A stretch of DNA of 64,000 bases from positions 539,001 to 603,000 of the forward strand of contig JARFJB010002196.1 of the NCBI GenBank assembly GCA_036346205.1, in the 5' to 3' direction. The notes below the pieces were generated by a model. The model was not told the DNA's origin, searched no databases, and saw only the letters and a list, made by a program, of their open reading frames with translations. The DNA is from Vesta saturnalis (lineage: Eukaryota; Arthropoda; Insecta; Coleoptera; Lampyridae). Positions 1 to 12,462 of the stretch are shown in pieces; the stretch's first letter is position 1, and each line of letters starts with the position of its first letter. A program made the position numbers and the translations under genes.

Positions 1-236
1 CATTGAACAATATATTTTACCAGAGTTTTTTCGTTTCGAATGAAAAACACACTTGGTTCCCAGTTTTTTGCATTGGCTTGTTTGTTAATGCGTTTCACAT
101 GCCTGAAAAGGGTGGATTTATTGATATTGTACCTTCGAGCACATTCGTTTAAACCTACTTCGTCTTCTATGTATGCTCTGATAGCCAGAGCCATGTCAGC
201 TTCTGTCCAAAAGCCACACTTGCCCCGCTTGGACAT
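1..236 (-). CDS. psq-type HTH domain of a CENP-B/pogo-like transposase or jerky-like gene, cut by the window edge
   Basis: Read on the minus strand from an ATG at 236-234, the frame stays open for 78 codons to base 1, so the gene runs off the window. The protein starts MSKRGKCGFWTEADMALAIR, followed by a helix-turn-helix with NECARRYNINKSTLFRHVKR around residues 35-54. This is the pipsqueak (psq) pattern found in CENP-B/pogo transposases and jerky-like proteins, where it binds DNA. A putative splice acceptor (TTTCAG) lies three bases upstream of the ATG, so this may be an internal exon. The same sequence recurs in damaged form at 575-770, which argues for a mobile or duplicated origin rather than a single-copy host gene. 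The catalytic domain is not in view, so transposase versus domesticated gene is unresolved. Confidence 0.6.
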   Translation of the reverse strand, partial: MSKRGKCGFWTEADMALAIRAYIEDEVGLNECARRYNINKSTLFRHVKRINKQANAKNWEPSVFFIRNEKTLVKYIVQ

Positions 237-574
237 CTCCTGAAATAAGTATCATAAGTTGAACCGGTTCAATATAACAAATCGGAATCGGTTCAATATA
301 GGTCTGTTTAAGAATGTGGTATAAATGTCTACAAAAGGTGAAACACTTACTGCTATCTGCTTGGAGAATATTCACTAGGTAAGATGGTGAAAAATTTACA
401 TCACAAGCACTACAAAAACAATGTCAGGTACACAGCTTACTATATGGCGCCAAACTGAGTGACATCTGAGATTGCAGGCCGGTCGATGCTAAAGTTTGCT
501 TTTCTACCGATAGATAGCGCGGGATTGCCAATTTGCATAAATTAGCTATGATGTTCAAATTATGGGCCCGTTCA

Positions 575-770
575 ATATAGGCAACTCTCCTCTATACTTT
601 TTTACATTATCGTTGGCTTGTTTGTTAGTGCCTCTCACATGCCTGCGAAGGGTGGATTTATTGATAGTGTACCTTCGAACACATTCGTTTAAACCTACTC
701 TGCTGCCAGAGCCATGTCAGCTTCTGTCCAAAGTTCATACTTGCTCGGACACCTCCTGAAATAAGTATCA
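575..770 (-). pseudogene. Damaged second copy of the psq HTH exon
   Basis: This is a direct repeat of 20-240 with the same psq helix region. It lacks about 26 bases corresponding to the segment before the first recognition helix, and the frame is broken. The end corresponding to the later coding sequence is replaced by unrelated sequence beyond about base 600. It is a non-functional duplicate of the exon at 1-236. Confidence 0.6.
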
Positions 771-1142
771 TACATTGAACCGGTTCAATATAGGAAACCG
801 GAAACGGTTCAATATTGGGAACAGCGTATCGTTTTATTTTTCTAAGGAACAATAGTTCTAGGTCGAAATTATGGGAAAGTCTTTCTAAGAATATGGTATA
901 AATGTCTACAAAAGGTGAAACACTTACTGCTATCTGCTTGGATAATATTCACTAAGTAAGATGGTGAAAAAGTTACATCAGAAGCACTACAAAAACAATG
1001 TCAGGTACATAGCTCACTATATGGCGCCAAACTGAATGACATCTGAGATTACAGGCCGGCCGATGCCAAAGTTTGGTTTTCTACCGATAGATAGCGCGGG
1101 AATGCCAATTTGCATAAATTAGTTATAAACTCTCCCCTATAC

Positions 1143-3639
1143 TTTTTGCGCTAACAGTAGGCTTAGGGAAACGGTGAACACATTCGTTGATTGTCATTTG
1201 GTAAATATTTTGTATATAAGTAATATAACATTTAAATAAAAATATATTTTTTTAATTTAAATCATTCTTTTTATTTTTGGTTTGTTATAGTTTGTATTAA
1301 AATTTGTCTATTTAAAAACTATGAGTTTGTATATGTGTAAAACGTCCTTAGCAAATTGCAAACGTTCTGTGTGGGACCAGCAGTTGAGTAAGCTACTGTG
1401 TATATTTTCTTATAACTTTAATAAAATCCAATATTGTTATTATTAATCTAATTTACAACGCGTGAGATACCTAAACTGTTCTATTGCCGTTTTCTCACCC
1501 TACCAACGTGCACCTTTTACATGTTTCAAGAAGCTTACTCTGTTCTTTTTACAATTTCTCAAGATCTCTTTACATTACCAATATCACAAGTACCTTGTAA
1601 AGTTGTTTGTCGATTCTTGAATATATTAAGTCCTGATTTTCTAATTAAAAATGGAATCTTTTATTAGGATGAACGTGAAAAATTCATTTTAGCAAAAATT
1701 ATTTGTTATAATTCAGTAGTTTTAGTTTATTAAATAATAATAGGTTTTGTGCAAGCATCAGTGTACACTTCCTTGTAGTTATTTTTGTTAAGGTAAAGGC
1801 AATAAAAATGACGTTAATTATTAAAATGTTTCTAGATCAGGATTTTAAATAATAATACGTTATGTATTTGATAAATACGTTAACCGCTTGTGCTCACTAA
1901 TTTGAAAAAAGGTTCCACCTTGAACAGGTATACAAGTATGTATCCTTATTCCGTAGTTAGTTGGATCAATTTCCCGGCCGGTGACGGGATGATGATTCAA
2001 TCCGTCCCTACAAATCGTTATAACGTTGAGTGAAAAATAATTTGTTATTCAATGGTTAGAATTTGATCATCACCGATCACTATTTGAACTTGCATTCATT
2101 AAAGATTACAATATCTAAAGTGCAGACGAACTGCAGGTTTTTAATTTAATGGATTAATTCAAAGGAAATGATTACACGTTTACCTGCCATTGGTGTTGAC
2201 ATTGTCTCCAATGCTTAATGCATTTATGAACAGTTTCAGAAAATAGACATGTGGTCACTCACCATGAATTTAACACACCAACATACACGATGATTAATTA
2301 GAAAATATGATGTTTGGAATTTAAAATTGTATTATATCTATTTGTTTCACAATGTTTTCATATAAACAAAAGAGGGGGTTAAGGGGACAAATTTGCTTTT
2401 AAAGGTGGAGTGCCCAAATCTTTAAATTTGTAATTCACTTGTGCAGTATAATTCGTTTTATCAACTCTTTCAGCGGTAAAAGAAAAATAATGAATTATTA
2501 AAATGAACGATAAACTATAGTAGAGAGTTACAAATGTAATACAAGCAAGCATAATCTATATTGAAGGTTAATCTTTAATTATTCAAACAGCTATAGAAAC
2601 AGAGTAATTTTAATCCATTGTTACGTTAAACAAACGCTAAATCTCATTGTTAGAACGTATTCATTATAATTGCTTTTAATTTACAAGCAGGTCGAGTGCT
2701 GTGCAGCATGTTTGCACAACTCGTTATTGTATCTATGTGCTTTAAACAGGATAGACTTGGATTACCACTTTTGAATGATCTACCCTGCGGCGTTAAAAGT
2801 ATTCTATACGCATAACTACATAGATTTTAAGGGGATCATTTGAATTGTACTCTTGGGTAACAAAGTGCGATTATTTACACTAAACTTTTAATTGACCTAA
2901 CAAATGCTAACAAAAAAACTAGAATTTAAAAATAATTGCCTTACTTCTCAAACATAAAAACTTTGCCAAAAGACCAATGTGTAAGCGTAACAACGAATGG
3001 TGAATATTGAGAGAGGGATCGTTTGGAAATGTCAGCATCTGACCTTTTTTTACTGCTTTGAGAAAATTAAACCAGCCGTTATTGAAACCTTAAATGAAAT
3101 TCATATTCTACTATCAAATGTTAATCCGCTATTATTTATTATCTAGTACTCTCTTAGGGTGGTCATTGATTCCATTTGGGACTTCAGATGAAAGTTACCA
3201 TTAATCACTTCATAATACTAAATCCTTTTAATTAATGGGTTAACTTGCTTGCATTTCAAACAAGAGCAATTTCACTTGCTATAACTTTATTATTGTGCCA
3301 ACATGTTAAGCAAAATATAAAATAGCAACAAAGCACCGATTTGTAACGACTAAGACAGCGTATTATCAACTGCTTAAAATCAAAAATTAAAAAAAAAATA
3401 AACTACCCAATAAGTCAATTAAAAATAAAAATTCAAATACGTTGAAGTTATACTTTTATATTTTGTGGGATATACTACAATTAAAAGGGCATAAAACATT
3501 AATTCATTAATAATGACCGGAGTCCATTACCTGTAATAATAATAATACTAATTATAATAAAAAGTTGGCTAAAATTGCGTATGACATGTCATATTTCTTA
3601 TCTATAAAATATATTTTTTTATATATAATCATTAATATT
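1143..3639. other. AT-rich sequence without recognisable genes
   Basis: Only short chance reading frames occur here. No splice-consistent exons, RNA genes or clear repeats were recognised. Confidence 0.5.
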
Positions 3640-5100
3640 TATATGCAAATTGATGTTTCAGAATACCAATGTATGGATACCAACACAATAAATAGTAATA
3701 ACGCAAACATTCCTAAGCGCAACACAAATGGGAATAATGACCTTGATGTATTCTACCGCGAAATTGAATCTGATTGGATCTGATTAGTTTATTTGAATAT
3801 AGTGATACTTTAACTAGACCCAACATTCCTAATCTAAATTTTACTAGTTACTACAAAGTGAAAAATGTATTAAAAATTTTAAACAAAGTGATTGAAAACT
3901 ATTTAAAGGACCACAATTCTATTTATTATATACCTACATTTAGCCGCATATTGTGCTGTCACCGTCACAATTGAAAAAATGGACAAAACTTATATGATCC
4001 CAATACTAGGAATAATTTCAATTTCAAGAAACCATTTTGGATGATTAGTTTAGAACGCAAAATTAATAAACTTAGAAAAGATATTGGAATTATGACTATG
4101 TTAAGCAAAAATTTGAACAATGTGACAATTACAACGGAAAAGAAAGTTTTACATAAATTTAAATTAAACCTTTTAGATGCACACTTCCAAGCTAAATTAA
4201 TAGATTGTATAGATCAACTCAGAGCACTTTCTCATCGTTTAAAGAGATATGATAACTGCACGAAGAGACAACCTCAAACTAAATTATTTACAGAAAACAC
4301 ATCCAAATTTTTTAGATGTCTCAATCTTAATCCCTCAAACGCTTATAGGCAGTATCCTAACAACCAAAATATGTTTCAGTATTGGAAAACTTGGAACAAT
4401 CCTTCTACATATAACAAAAATGCATCTTAGTTAACAAATTAAAAAATTATGCAGATCAATGGAATGAAGAAAATTTAATCTCTTTAAATAAATTCACTAA
4501 CGAATTTGTGCCAAATGGACTTCTCCAGATATAGATAGCATTCAGAATAATTAGCTAAAGAGATTTAGTTCTATTCATCTTCCTTTATTATTGTGGTTCA
4601 ATGAGGCGCTTAATGATCCATCCATTGTACCTACATTTTTATGTACAGATATAACATATATTCTTTTAAAAGATGGAAACTCATTACACCCTAAAAATTA
4701 TCGACCAATTACTTGCTTACCAACAATTTATACATTATTTACATCAATCATAGGTTTTTCACCTATGATTCAAAATCATTGCCAAACAAACAATTGATAA
4801 TTGGCACTATTATTACCAAGCATGCAAAAATTAATAACAGAAATTGAAATATGTGCTCTGTAGATTATATAAGAAAGGATATGATTCGATTCCTCATGAT
4901 GAGACATAAATGCACTAGAATGTATGATAAAAGAAAGAAAGATAAGGAGATTTAAAAAGAAAAGGGCATGCCGGAGACAATGTTTGAATCTTTCGGAAGC
5001 TAGGGAGGTATGCAGAGATGGGAAAGCATGGAGAAAGATTGTGAATAAAAAATAAATAAGACGCAGGGATTGTTTTGCCTACTCCGCAAAGGAATGGCGT
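3640..5100 (+). pseudogene. Decayed non-LTR retrotransposon, N-terminal linker and start of reverse transcriptase
   Basis: Three frames together give a recognisable order. First comes a basic linker (for example LERKINKLRKDIGIMTMLSK near 4045 and KRYDNCTKRQ near 4240), then the RT entry motif LHPKNYRPITCLPTIYTLFT at about 4690-4745. An RT stretch resembling DQLIIGTIITKHAKINNRN follows near 4790-4840. The NYRPITCLPTIY motif is typical of non-LTR reverse transcriptases. The catalytic YADD block is absent, and several frameshifts and stops are present. A further fragment at 4950-5090 resembles the C-terminal tail of another non-LTR ORF2. The clade (R2-, CRE- or other type) is not assignable by eye. 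Confidence 0.65.
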
Positions 5101-5129
5101 GTTATGGTTGTGTTACGTTATGTCAATCA

Positions 5130-5880
5130 ACCTATATCCACTAGCTGTTACGAAATTCTAGATCGACCTCGAATGCCGCATATTAATCTCAGACGTGATT
5201 TTTGAAGTTTTTCGATCCGCTGTACATCAGCACAGAAGAGAAAGGGACCATATAGCACGTCACAGAAGTTACATTGGGAAAGGACTATACATTCACACAA
5301 ATTTTTTTTCGCATGGATGTCAAATACACCTTTATTACGTAAACCGAAAAGTTAAGGTTGTTGAGAATAACACCAAGGTTTCTGGCTGGTAAGTTACATA
5401 GTTTATGACGATTAACGTCAGAGTCGAAAAGCATAGCTTTACGCTTTCGTGGGTTTAAATGCAAAGAATGGTCTGACCTGAAAGATATGTTGCAAATCCG
5501 GATTTAGAGAAAGAATCCCTTCAGTGACAGCGTCAGGTTGAAAGGAAAGATAGATTTGTGTATTGTCCGCATATGAATGCATACTACACCAGGTGATACA
5601 AGACGGAATGGTACATGTATAAAGTGTGAACAGAAGAGGATCTAGCATGCTACATTGGGGGACGCCTGATGTTAAGCCTTTAAGAGATGAAGTACTATAA
5701 CCAACAACTACTCTTTGAGTTCGATCAAATAAGTAATTACCAATCGGAGCTATTGCACCAATGCTCAGTCCACACAACCTAATATTGCTCGTAGTATATT
5801 GTGGTCCAAGGAGTCGAATGCTCTACAGCAATGGAGCAAAACCAATATCGTGCACAGACCCTCGTCCGTAGCGCTGATTA
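5130..5880 (-). pseudogene. Jockey/CR1-like reverse transcriptase fragment
   Basis: Minus-strand translation shows consecutive RT motifs. FDSLDHNIL lies near 5820. NYLFDRTQRVVVG is followed by LTSGVPQCSMLDPLLFTLY (motif 4 region, normally GVPQGSVLGP) at 5640-5740. SYADNTQIYLS lies near 5550-5580, where the catalytic YADD has become YADN. The thumb and C-terminal region continues to about 5150 in other frames (for example LGVIL and RIEKLQKSRLRLICGIRGR), including ADVQ. Loss of the second catalytic aspartate and several stops mark a dead copy. It lies antisense to the RT remnant at 3640-5100. Confidence 0.75.
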
Positions 5881-6649
5881 TGTGAAAATGAACAAGTGCA
5901 GACCAACCAAGTTGATTTCCCAAGGTAAAGAAAACAGTAATTACATCATAAATTAAAGCGTTTTCAAAATACGCGTAAAGTCTGTAAACCTTTCCAATCT
6001 ACCAGTTCCTAAAATCAATTAAGGAAAGCTGCAAAATTTTGTTTAATACTTAAATCAGTTAAACTAGTTGAAACTGAATTGTTATCTAAAAACAATCACT
6101 GATACGCAGTGATGTTTATATAGTTTTTAGCTTTGGGGTTAAATTGTAACTAATACCGTAAAACCATAATATTTAGTTCTTGTCGGTTGGTGTATAAATA
6201 AAGTTCTCGGGCATCTTTAGTCCAAAATAATGATCAATGCCCGAAACTATAAAATTTAGCTCTTACCCATCAAGACAACAAATTGGGTGTCAGTTTTCCC
6301 ACCGAAACTGGTGAATAATTAAAGCTTTTGAGTATTTTGGACCAGAATTGATTGCAAACAGAGTAAACTTATAAATTGAAACAAAAAAATAGTTTCTTGA
6401 ATATATGTCTAAAATACAGTCTAACAAAATATAGCTCGGCAATATTTTGTTTAATTATTAAAGTATTTTGAACTAATCTATAGTTAGTAAGCTACTACAC
6501 TTAAATAAAGTTATGCAGAATTTGATGTACTCGAATTTATTAAGAAATTTTCTCATTTTACTAGAACCCAAATTTTGCCCTATAATCTCGTGCAATTATA
6601 TGAACATGTTAACTTTCCCTATTATTATACAAAATTAAAATACTTAGCC
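5881..6649. other. AT-rich sequence, no gene seen
   Basis: No coding, RNA or mobile-element signature was recognised between the RT remnant and the Penelope-type repeat. Confidence 0.4.
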
Positions 6650-6840
6650 TTTGGGTTTTTAAATAGTGTATTTTTATTGTTATATACGTTTCAATAACAA
6701 TTACAGTCACCGTCCTCAGTAAGTGGTAATATCTACAATTCATACAGGTACTACCACTTACTAAGAACCATAACTGTAATTATCAAAATAAAATATAAAA
6801 ATTCACCATTTAAAATCCAGAGGATAAGTGTTTTAACTTT
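6650..6840. repeat. Penelope-like pLTR fragment arranged as an inverted pair
   Basis: The left arm (about 6650-6735) carries a minus-strand hammerhead core. The right arm (about 6750-6835) is a decayed inverted copy, with the inner ends AGTAAGTGGTA and TACCACTTACT forming a stem around 6720-6770. Flanking TTGGGTTTTTAAA-type sequence matches the ends of the Penelope elements at 28437-30572 and 62216-63808. No coding part is left. Confidence 0.65.
6670..6735 (-). ncRNA. Hammerhead ribozyme motif (Penelope pLTR type)
   Basis: On the minus strand the core reads CTGAGGA, then stem II CGGTGAC / GTTATTG around a TGTAATT loop, then GAAAC. Stem II pairs through G-C, A-T and G-T wobbles, which suggests retained structure after substitutions. 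The stem III side starts ACGTATAT. Hammerheads in Penelope pseudo-LTRs are established, and they self-cleave element RNA. Activity here is an inference. Confidence 0.6.
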
Positions 6841-9800
6841 TATTTAATAATAATAAACTAAAATGTATAAGGCACTAGCATACAAAATTTGGTCGAAATC
6901 TCTCAATGCATTTTGTTTGCTAACATATCCACACAGAGGTAAAAGTGTGTTGGAGCGAGAATCGAACATTAGAGACTACTAGATGGATGTGATGAAATGT
7001 GAAACGAATGTATTTTAAAATCCATCTAGGATTCTTGTTTCGACATATTATGCTAGTCTATCCTTTCCAAAATAATTGTACTGACATGTGTAGGAGAGCC
7101 TGAAATGGTATGGGGTCCTGGAACGTAATGGGATCAAGCCGTTGCCATAGATAGGAAATTAAAGGACTACAAGTTGGCACCTTCGAGCTATACATTACAC
7201 TCAAACTAATGCGTACCGACTCCCGCGCAACATGGGTGCGTGTAATTTTTGGAATTTGATAGTTCCAATGCGCTGATAAGTAACAGTAATTCTGATTTTT
7301 GAAAAACAATGAAAGTTATCAACCCTTGCCAATGCTGTGATTAACAAAACAGCAGAAAAGTTTCAGCCAGATCTTTGATCAGAACAAGAGTAACAAATTA
7401 TGTCATGTTATAAACTAGCTGAAAATAATAAAATTATCCATATAATTGGGGTGCAAGGTTTTTGATTCTGACTGGATGACTACTGAGACTTTCTCAAAAA
7501 GGTTTTTGAAGTTTATTGAGTTTACTCCAACGATAAAAGGAAATCCGATCTTGTTATCATTAGACCGATATGCACCTCGCACAAAAAACTGAGTCATTGA
7601 ATGACCTCGAGACAACGTCATTGTAATTTTATGTTTTTCCCTACTAGCTCTCATCGCCTACAGTTTTTGGATGTATCGTTTCTGAAACCGTTGCTTTAAA
7701 ACAGGTTTGACAGGACTAGTGATTTGATTTTTAAATCCAAATACCTTGACACGCGCGCATTATTGGCTTCTTTGGTATTAAGTAAGAAGGTGAGCGAAGT
7801 ATTTCAACTAAATTCGGGAGATCAGGGGAGACGCGGAAATACAACACTTTTAACAGTGGTCCTTATAAATCTGAGTTAGAACAAGCCACAAAAAAGATCA
7901 ACAAAGTACAACGAGTCAAATGACAGAACTGCAGTTAAAAAACTAAAGAAAAGGGAAGAAGGAAAGGAACAAAGTTCAGTAAAAGAACAAAACAACGAGA
8001 TGACGACTAAGTAGAACACGGTGATACGACTTGTTTATACTATAACCAGGCTTATTTAAAGTATATTCAAGGTGTTGCCGTGATAGTTGCAGGAAATGGG
8101 CTTATGCATCTAGTTTAAACAGCAAAGATTCGGTACTTTCAATGTTTCTGCTGTTGTAAACGTATTTTACTTGTTCTCTGATTCCCAATCCATTTCAAGG
8201 CGTTAGGTTTGAGTATTTGTAGTTAGCTTCCTAAGATAAGTTTGTGCATAGTCAGAGTAAACGTAATTTCAAAATAAAACAGGACGTTAAAGAAACGGAC
8301 AGAGTGCCGGAAGTTTTTACCAGTGTATTGATTTATTGCTTAATAAAACTTGTTGCTAAGAATTTATTTGACGCCAACAGCATCTTATCGCAGCTTCGTC
8401 CAGTATTTAACACGATTACCACTAAAGGGATTATAATTATCACGATTATTACTTTCGGGTCTTATCTTAATGCATTCACCGCTAATAGTGTTAAACGAAT
8501 TCCTCTTTGGTATTTTAAAAGCAGATCCATTTTGTTATTCCTAAGGATAATTCAATTTTGGATGTATTTTATTATATAAGTTATGCATCTTTTCCAATGG
8601 TGTCTGAACAAGTACCAAATCGTTCCTGACGGTTAGAAACACAGCGTAATTATATTTTAAATGAGATAATTTTAAGGATCCAAGTTAATGTTTTAGAAGC
8701 GTAAATTTTAATAAATATAAAAAAATAAGTAATTGTTGTGAACTGGCTTTAGAAAATACATGAAAATAGTTTGCACCATTAAAGCAACATTTTGCAGAGA
8801 TAGGTGACAGAAGTAAGTATTTCTAGTATCAACAAAACTCATACAAAAATTATGAATTTATGAAGTACAAAATGATAATAACCAAAGCTCAAAGCCTATA
8901 TTTTAAATTTCTTTACATTGTTTTAATGAAGTATAAATTAATTTCATTTCGGATTTCGAGGTTGATGTACACAATAAAATGAAAAATTAAAATATATCTA
9001 CTTTGAAAGCAACAAAAAGCGATACTCTTTAGATTAAAACTTGTGTGCACAACGATTATGAGTATTAAGTTTTAAATGTCAAAATGGTATTTGAGCATGT
9101 TGGCCAGCAATGCCTAAGCCCAATTTGGAGCGACTATTGTGAAAACTTTAGGGTCGTAGGCTAATAATCAAAACTTTTGATACACTCTACAAAGACAAAT
9201 AAATAGCAAAATTAAATAATGGTAGAATACTAAGCATAGTTAACTTTAATTGATCCAAAGCTAAGTAGTTAGCCTTTGGATAGCTTACCTCCAGAAAATT
9301 CTTTTTTGAGCTAGGGTTTTGTAGAGTTATAAAAACTCAAAATACTTCGTTAATATAATTACGGGGTTTACACACGAGGCTGTGCCATCAATATAGAGCG
9401 ATTGAGCCAAATACACATTTTTTGATCTCAACATCATGTACATCGAAAAGGAACGATATTCGTATGAGGGCTCTTTGGCTCAATTGTTCTATTTTTATGT
9501 CAGCAAGTAAAGCTCTGTAACATTGTAAACGGGACACTATATATATAAACCTATTTAGTTATACTTATTAAATAGCGAGTATAGTAGATGAAAAGTTTTT
9601 GGTGGATAAAATTATAAACGAAAACAAGGATTATACAGTGTGTTATAATTGTAATTTTAGTGTTAATAAAATTAGATCGTAATTAAAAAAAATCTTAATT
9701 GAAAGTAAAAAAAAATTATCATTAAAATGTTTGTCAAATAAAGGCGTTAAAGAAATTACATATTTTAAAGGTAGGTAATAATTTAATGACCTAATTTGAT

Positions 9801-10560
9801 AAATTAAAAATCCATTAACTGTTTAATAAATATTGAATCTAATTATGAATGTAGGTTTTAGCAATAAGAAAAGGCAATACACGTATATACAATTTACCCT
9901 ATATTTAGAGACGTGCGCCCTTTATATCACACCAGTTACATGACGGTAGCTTTCATTTGAATATAATCGGATTACGCTTATTGATGTGTCGACAGCGGTT
10001 AATGGAAGCGACATTTATATCTGTATAAAATCATTCAAAACGGTTTGAATTTTAGTGGTCGATATTTCTTCAGTTCAATTACGGAATAATTAAGCGTGGA
10101 CGTACCAAATATATTAATACGATCCAAGAAAAATATTATTCCTTTTCGATTTTGATTAATCTATTTATAATATCGAATGATTAATTAATTGCATGTTGAA
10201 GTACTCCTGTAAAAGTCAATCTTATATTTAAGTTGCTTAATGGATTGTCAGAGGAGAGGTAAATGAGGGTGGAAGTAAGACACCAAGTACCGTACCCTCG
10301 ATTAATGCGTTAGTCTTTTTAATCAAATGTAACTCAATACTGAAGTGTTTGTGTTTAACGCTGGCAAAACAAGCTTTCACTATGATTAAATGTAAACACC
10401 TCGTGGCGTTTGTGTTTTCCCAAATTGAATTTGAATTATTTATAAGAATAACTGTAAGCATCTCACTATGAATATTTAACTAAGACTATACCATGTTGCA
10501 TAATAAATACATACAACATTCAAAATATCGTTACTTCCATACATTCACTAAAATCTAATG
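6841..10560. other. Long AT-rich stretch left of the fuss exons
   Basis: Short frames (for example 7415-7654 minus and 8244-8579 plus) have no recognisable domains and are isoleucine/lysine rich, as expected from AT-rich noise. By gene order this should be intron 3 of fuss. No further fuss exon was recognised in it. Confidence 0.4.
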
Positions 10561-10590
10561 TTACTACGTAATTATTATTAAAGCACTCAC

Positions 10591-11450
10591 CCTTTCCCTC
10601 TTTGGACTCCAAAATGTTGTAATTTCCATTTTTTCGTCTGTTGATTCTATGTCTACTTCATCGTCACTATGATCTTCTTTTTGAGTCGGTTTTTCTACAA
10701 TTGGTTGAACGGGTTTAAAAGCTGATTGATACGTTTTATCAACAGGAAAAAACGGATTTTCATAGGGAAATAGTACAGGATTACGCTTTAGCCAAGGGAA
10801 CGTAGAGTATGGTGCAAAAGGGAACGGTTTATTGTATATCAAATCCATCGAAACCCTTGAAATGGGCAAAGAAATTCCTTGACAACCAGTTATTCTAGGC
10901 GCAGGGACTACAGGTTGTGGCGTAGACGGTTCAATATCGACTTTTGTTTGCTTTGGATTTCTAGATACAATTGATGTTGATAAAAGCCTTTTCCTTGTAC
11001 CCCCATTGAACATTGCCTTTACATCTTCCCAAGCGTGCATAATTTCATCCGGAACATTTCCACTTAGTTTCATATGACGTCTCCATGAGTTAAAATTTGC
11101 TGCATCTGGCTGAACATATTTATCATTCGGACTTAACCGATGTGAATGAAAGATAAATTTATTAGGTGAAAAAAATAAGCCGCACACATTACACTTGATA
11201 CATTTAGCTCGCGATGAATTGTAGCGGGAAGGTAAAAAAGAACCACGACACCCCCATGCACATTCATGATGAACTGCAAACGCAAAATCGTCTGGTAAAC
11301 GCGGAGGACTATTATCGCCAAGAAAACTTTTACACAACCGCTCTGCTTCTCTACGAGTTATCATTCCACACCGTCTGGAAGAAACTGGCATTGCACCAGC
11401 TCTACGCAGTATTTCTAATTGCACAGGTGTACATTGAACGCACGTAATTC
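10591..11450 (-). CDS. fuss: SKI-family corepressor Fussel/SKOR, exon 3 (SKI/SNO C-terminal part and SMAD-binding/SAND-like domain)
   Basis: This minus-strand exon of 860 nt is bounded by an acceptor (TTTTCAG at 11457-11451) and a donor (GTGAGT from 10590). It begins with the last two bases of a glycine codon, and the product reads GITCVQCTPVQLEILRRAGA, the end of the Ski/Sno/Dac homology domain. Then follow RCGMITRREAERLCKSFLG and the SMAD4-binding SAND-like fold with Cys/His ligands in HECAWGCRGSF and AKCIKCNVCGLFFSPNKFIF, ending WEDVKAMFNGGTRKR. The rest is low-complexity and proline-rich with an acidic patch (DDEVDIESTDEK) before FWSPKRER. SKOR/Fussel proteins are nuclear transcriptional corepressors linked to TGF-beta/BMP signalling in neurons. 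The frame runs past the donor to a stop 21 bases on, so the long open frame over-reads into the intron. C-terminal exons are missing from the window or unrecognised. Confidence 0.9.
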
Positions 11451-11510
11451 CTGAAAATCCGTATTAAATTGTAGGTTTTTTTTAAGACTCACTAAAGATG
11501 TATTACTTAC

Positions 11511-11652
11511 CCAAAGCCACGCGTCTGTTATGTATTTCGTTGTAACTGTATTGTTTCAAAAGTGTATTAGATATTTGTGCCAAGCATAATCTTTCTTGAG
11601 TTTCAATGACTAGTGAAACTATCGGGATTCCATATAAAATGACGGTGCTTAC
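11511..11652 (-). CDS. fuss: Fussel/SKOR exon 2 (N-terminal half of Ski/Sno/Dac domain)
   Basis: This 142-nt minus-strand exon is too short for long-ORF detection. The acceptor is CTTTTAAG before 11652 and the donor is GTAAGTAATA from 11510. It encodes 47 codons plus one base, with GIPIVSLVIETQERLCLAQI followed by SNTLLKQYSYNEIHNRRVAL, the highly conserved SKI/SNO/DAC core of SKOR proteins. It starts in phase 0, matching the end of exon 1, and ends in phase 1, matching exon 3. The intron to exon 3 is only 60 bp (11451-11510). The domain mediates protein-protein contacts of the corepressor. Confidence 0.9.
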
Positions 11653-11860
11653 CTTAAAAGTAAAATCATTGTCAGTAAAGTAAGATTTTGAACAATATAA
11701 GCGGTATTAAATTATAGTGATGAATTTAACAGAGATATGATTCTTTATATTTTCTTTGATGGTAATTTTAAATAGCATTGTAAAATTCATTATTATAAGT
11801 TTTGTTATGAACGAATAAGTTCAAAAGTAAATATGTAATTAAAAATTATTATTAATTACT

Positions 11861-11906
11861 CTAGCAAAGTACAAGTCGTAGGTTCAAATCCTACTCGAGG
11901 TAAACT
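11861..11906 (+). ncRNA. 3' half of the tRNA-like sequence
   Basis: It starts at the anticodon arm (CTAGCAAAGTAC) and has the best T arm of the family, GTAGG-TTCAAAT-CCTAC, ending TCGAGGTAAAC. The 5' half is missing and is replaced by the inverted AT-rich arm at 11814-11860. Confidence 0.6.
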
Positions 11907-12388
11907 TTTATTTATGTATTCAATAAAATTAATAATAATTTTTAATTATATATTTACTTTTGAACTTTGATATTGCAGGCCCACATTCCATTAATATAAA
12001 TAATTTGATTGTAATCTCATTATATTTTGAACTTACATCAGTTCGTTCTACATACATAAAGACACATTTTTTTATGTATTTAATAAAATTAATAATAATT
12101 TTTAATTACATATTTACTTTTGAACTTTGATATTGCAGGCCCACATTCCATTAATATAAATAATTTGATTGTAATCTCATTATATTTTGAATTTATATCA
12201 GTTCTACATACATAAAGACACATTTTTTTATGTATTTAATAAAATTAATAATAATTTTTAATTACATATTTACTTTTGAACTTTGAATTTGCAGGCTCAC
12301 ATTCCATTAATATAAGTAATTTGATTGTAATCTCATTATATTTAGAATTCACATCAGTTCTACAAAATTTACTTCGATTGGGGCTTGT

Positions 12389-12462
12389 ATCTCGATAGCG
12401 CAGTTGGTTAGGGCGGTACTCTAGCAAAGTACAGGTTGCAGGTTCAAATCTTACTCGAGGTA
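12389..12462 (+). ncRNA. tRNA-like cloverleaf, copy 1 (anticodon position AGC)
   Basis: All tRNA parts can be laid out over 73 nt. The acceptor is ATCTCGA / TCGAGGT (7 bp, one G-T wobble), then TA, then D arm GCGC-AGTTGGTTA-GGGC. The anticodon stem is GTACT / AGTAC with a 7-base loop CTAGCAA. A variable AGGTT follows, then T arm GCAGG-TTCAAAT-CTTAC and discriminator A. Box A (TAGCGCAGTTGG) and box B (GGTTCAAATC) are near consensus. T-arm pairing is imperfect (C-A), there is no intron, and the copy sits in a repeat, so it is annotated as repeat-derived rather than as a functional tRNA-Ala gene. Confidence 0.7.

Larger units (their letters stand above)
1..1142. repeat. Direct repeat of about 560 bp, two copies
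   Basis: Bases 20-590 and 600-1142 share long blocks in the same order: the psq exon, a GGTTCAATAT-rich segment with the palindrome TTGAACCGGTTCAA, the ACAAAAGGTGAAACACTTAC block, and a CGATAGATAGCGCGGG block. Divergence is modest, mostly point changes and small gaps. It is probably a tandem or segmental duplication of one transposon fragment. Confidence 0.75.

Noticed and set aside
5195..5392. Plus-strand frame of 65 codons
   Set aside because: It is the antisense shadow of the Jockey-like RT C-terminal region on the minus strand.
10564..10590. Coding end of fuss in a stop codon near 10564
   Set aside because: A strong donor GTGAGT directly follows AGG at 10591. The last residues of the open frame are AT-rich intron read-through.
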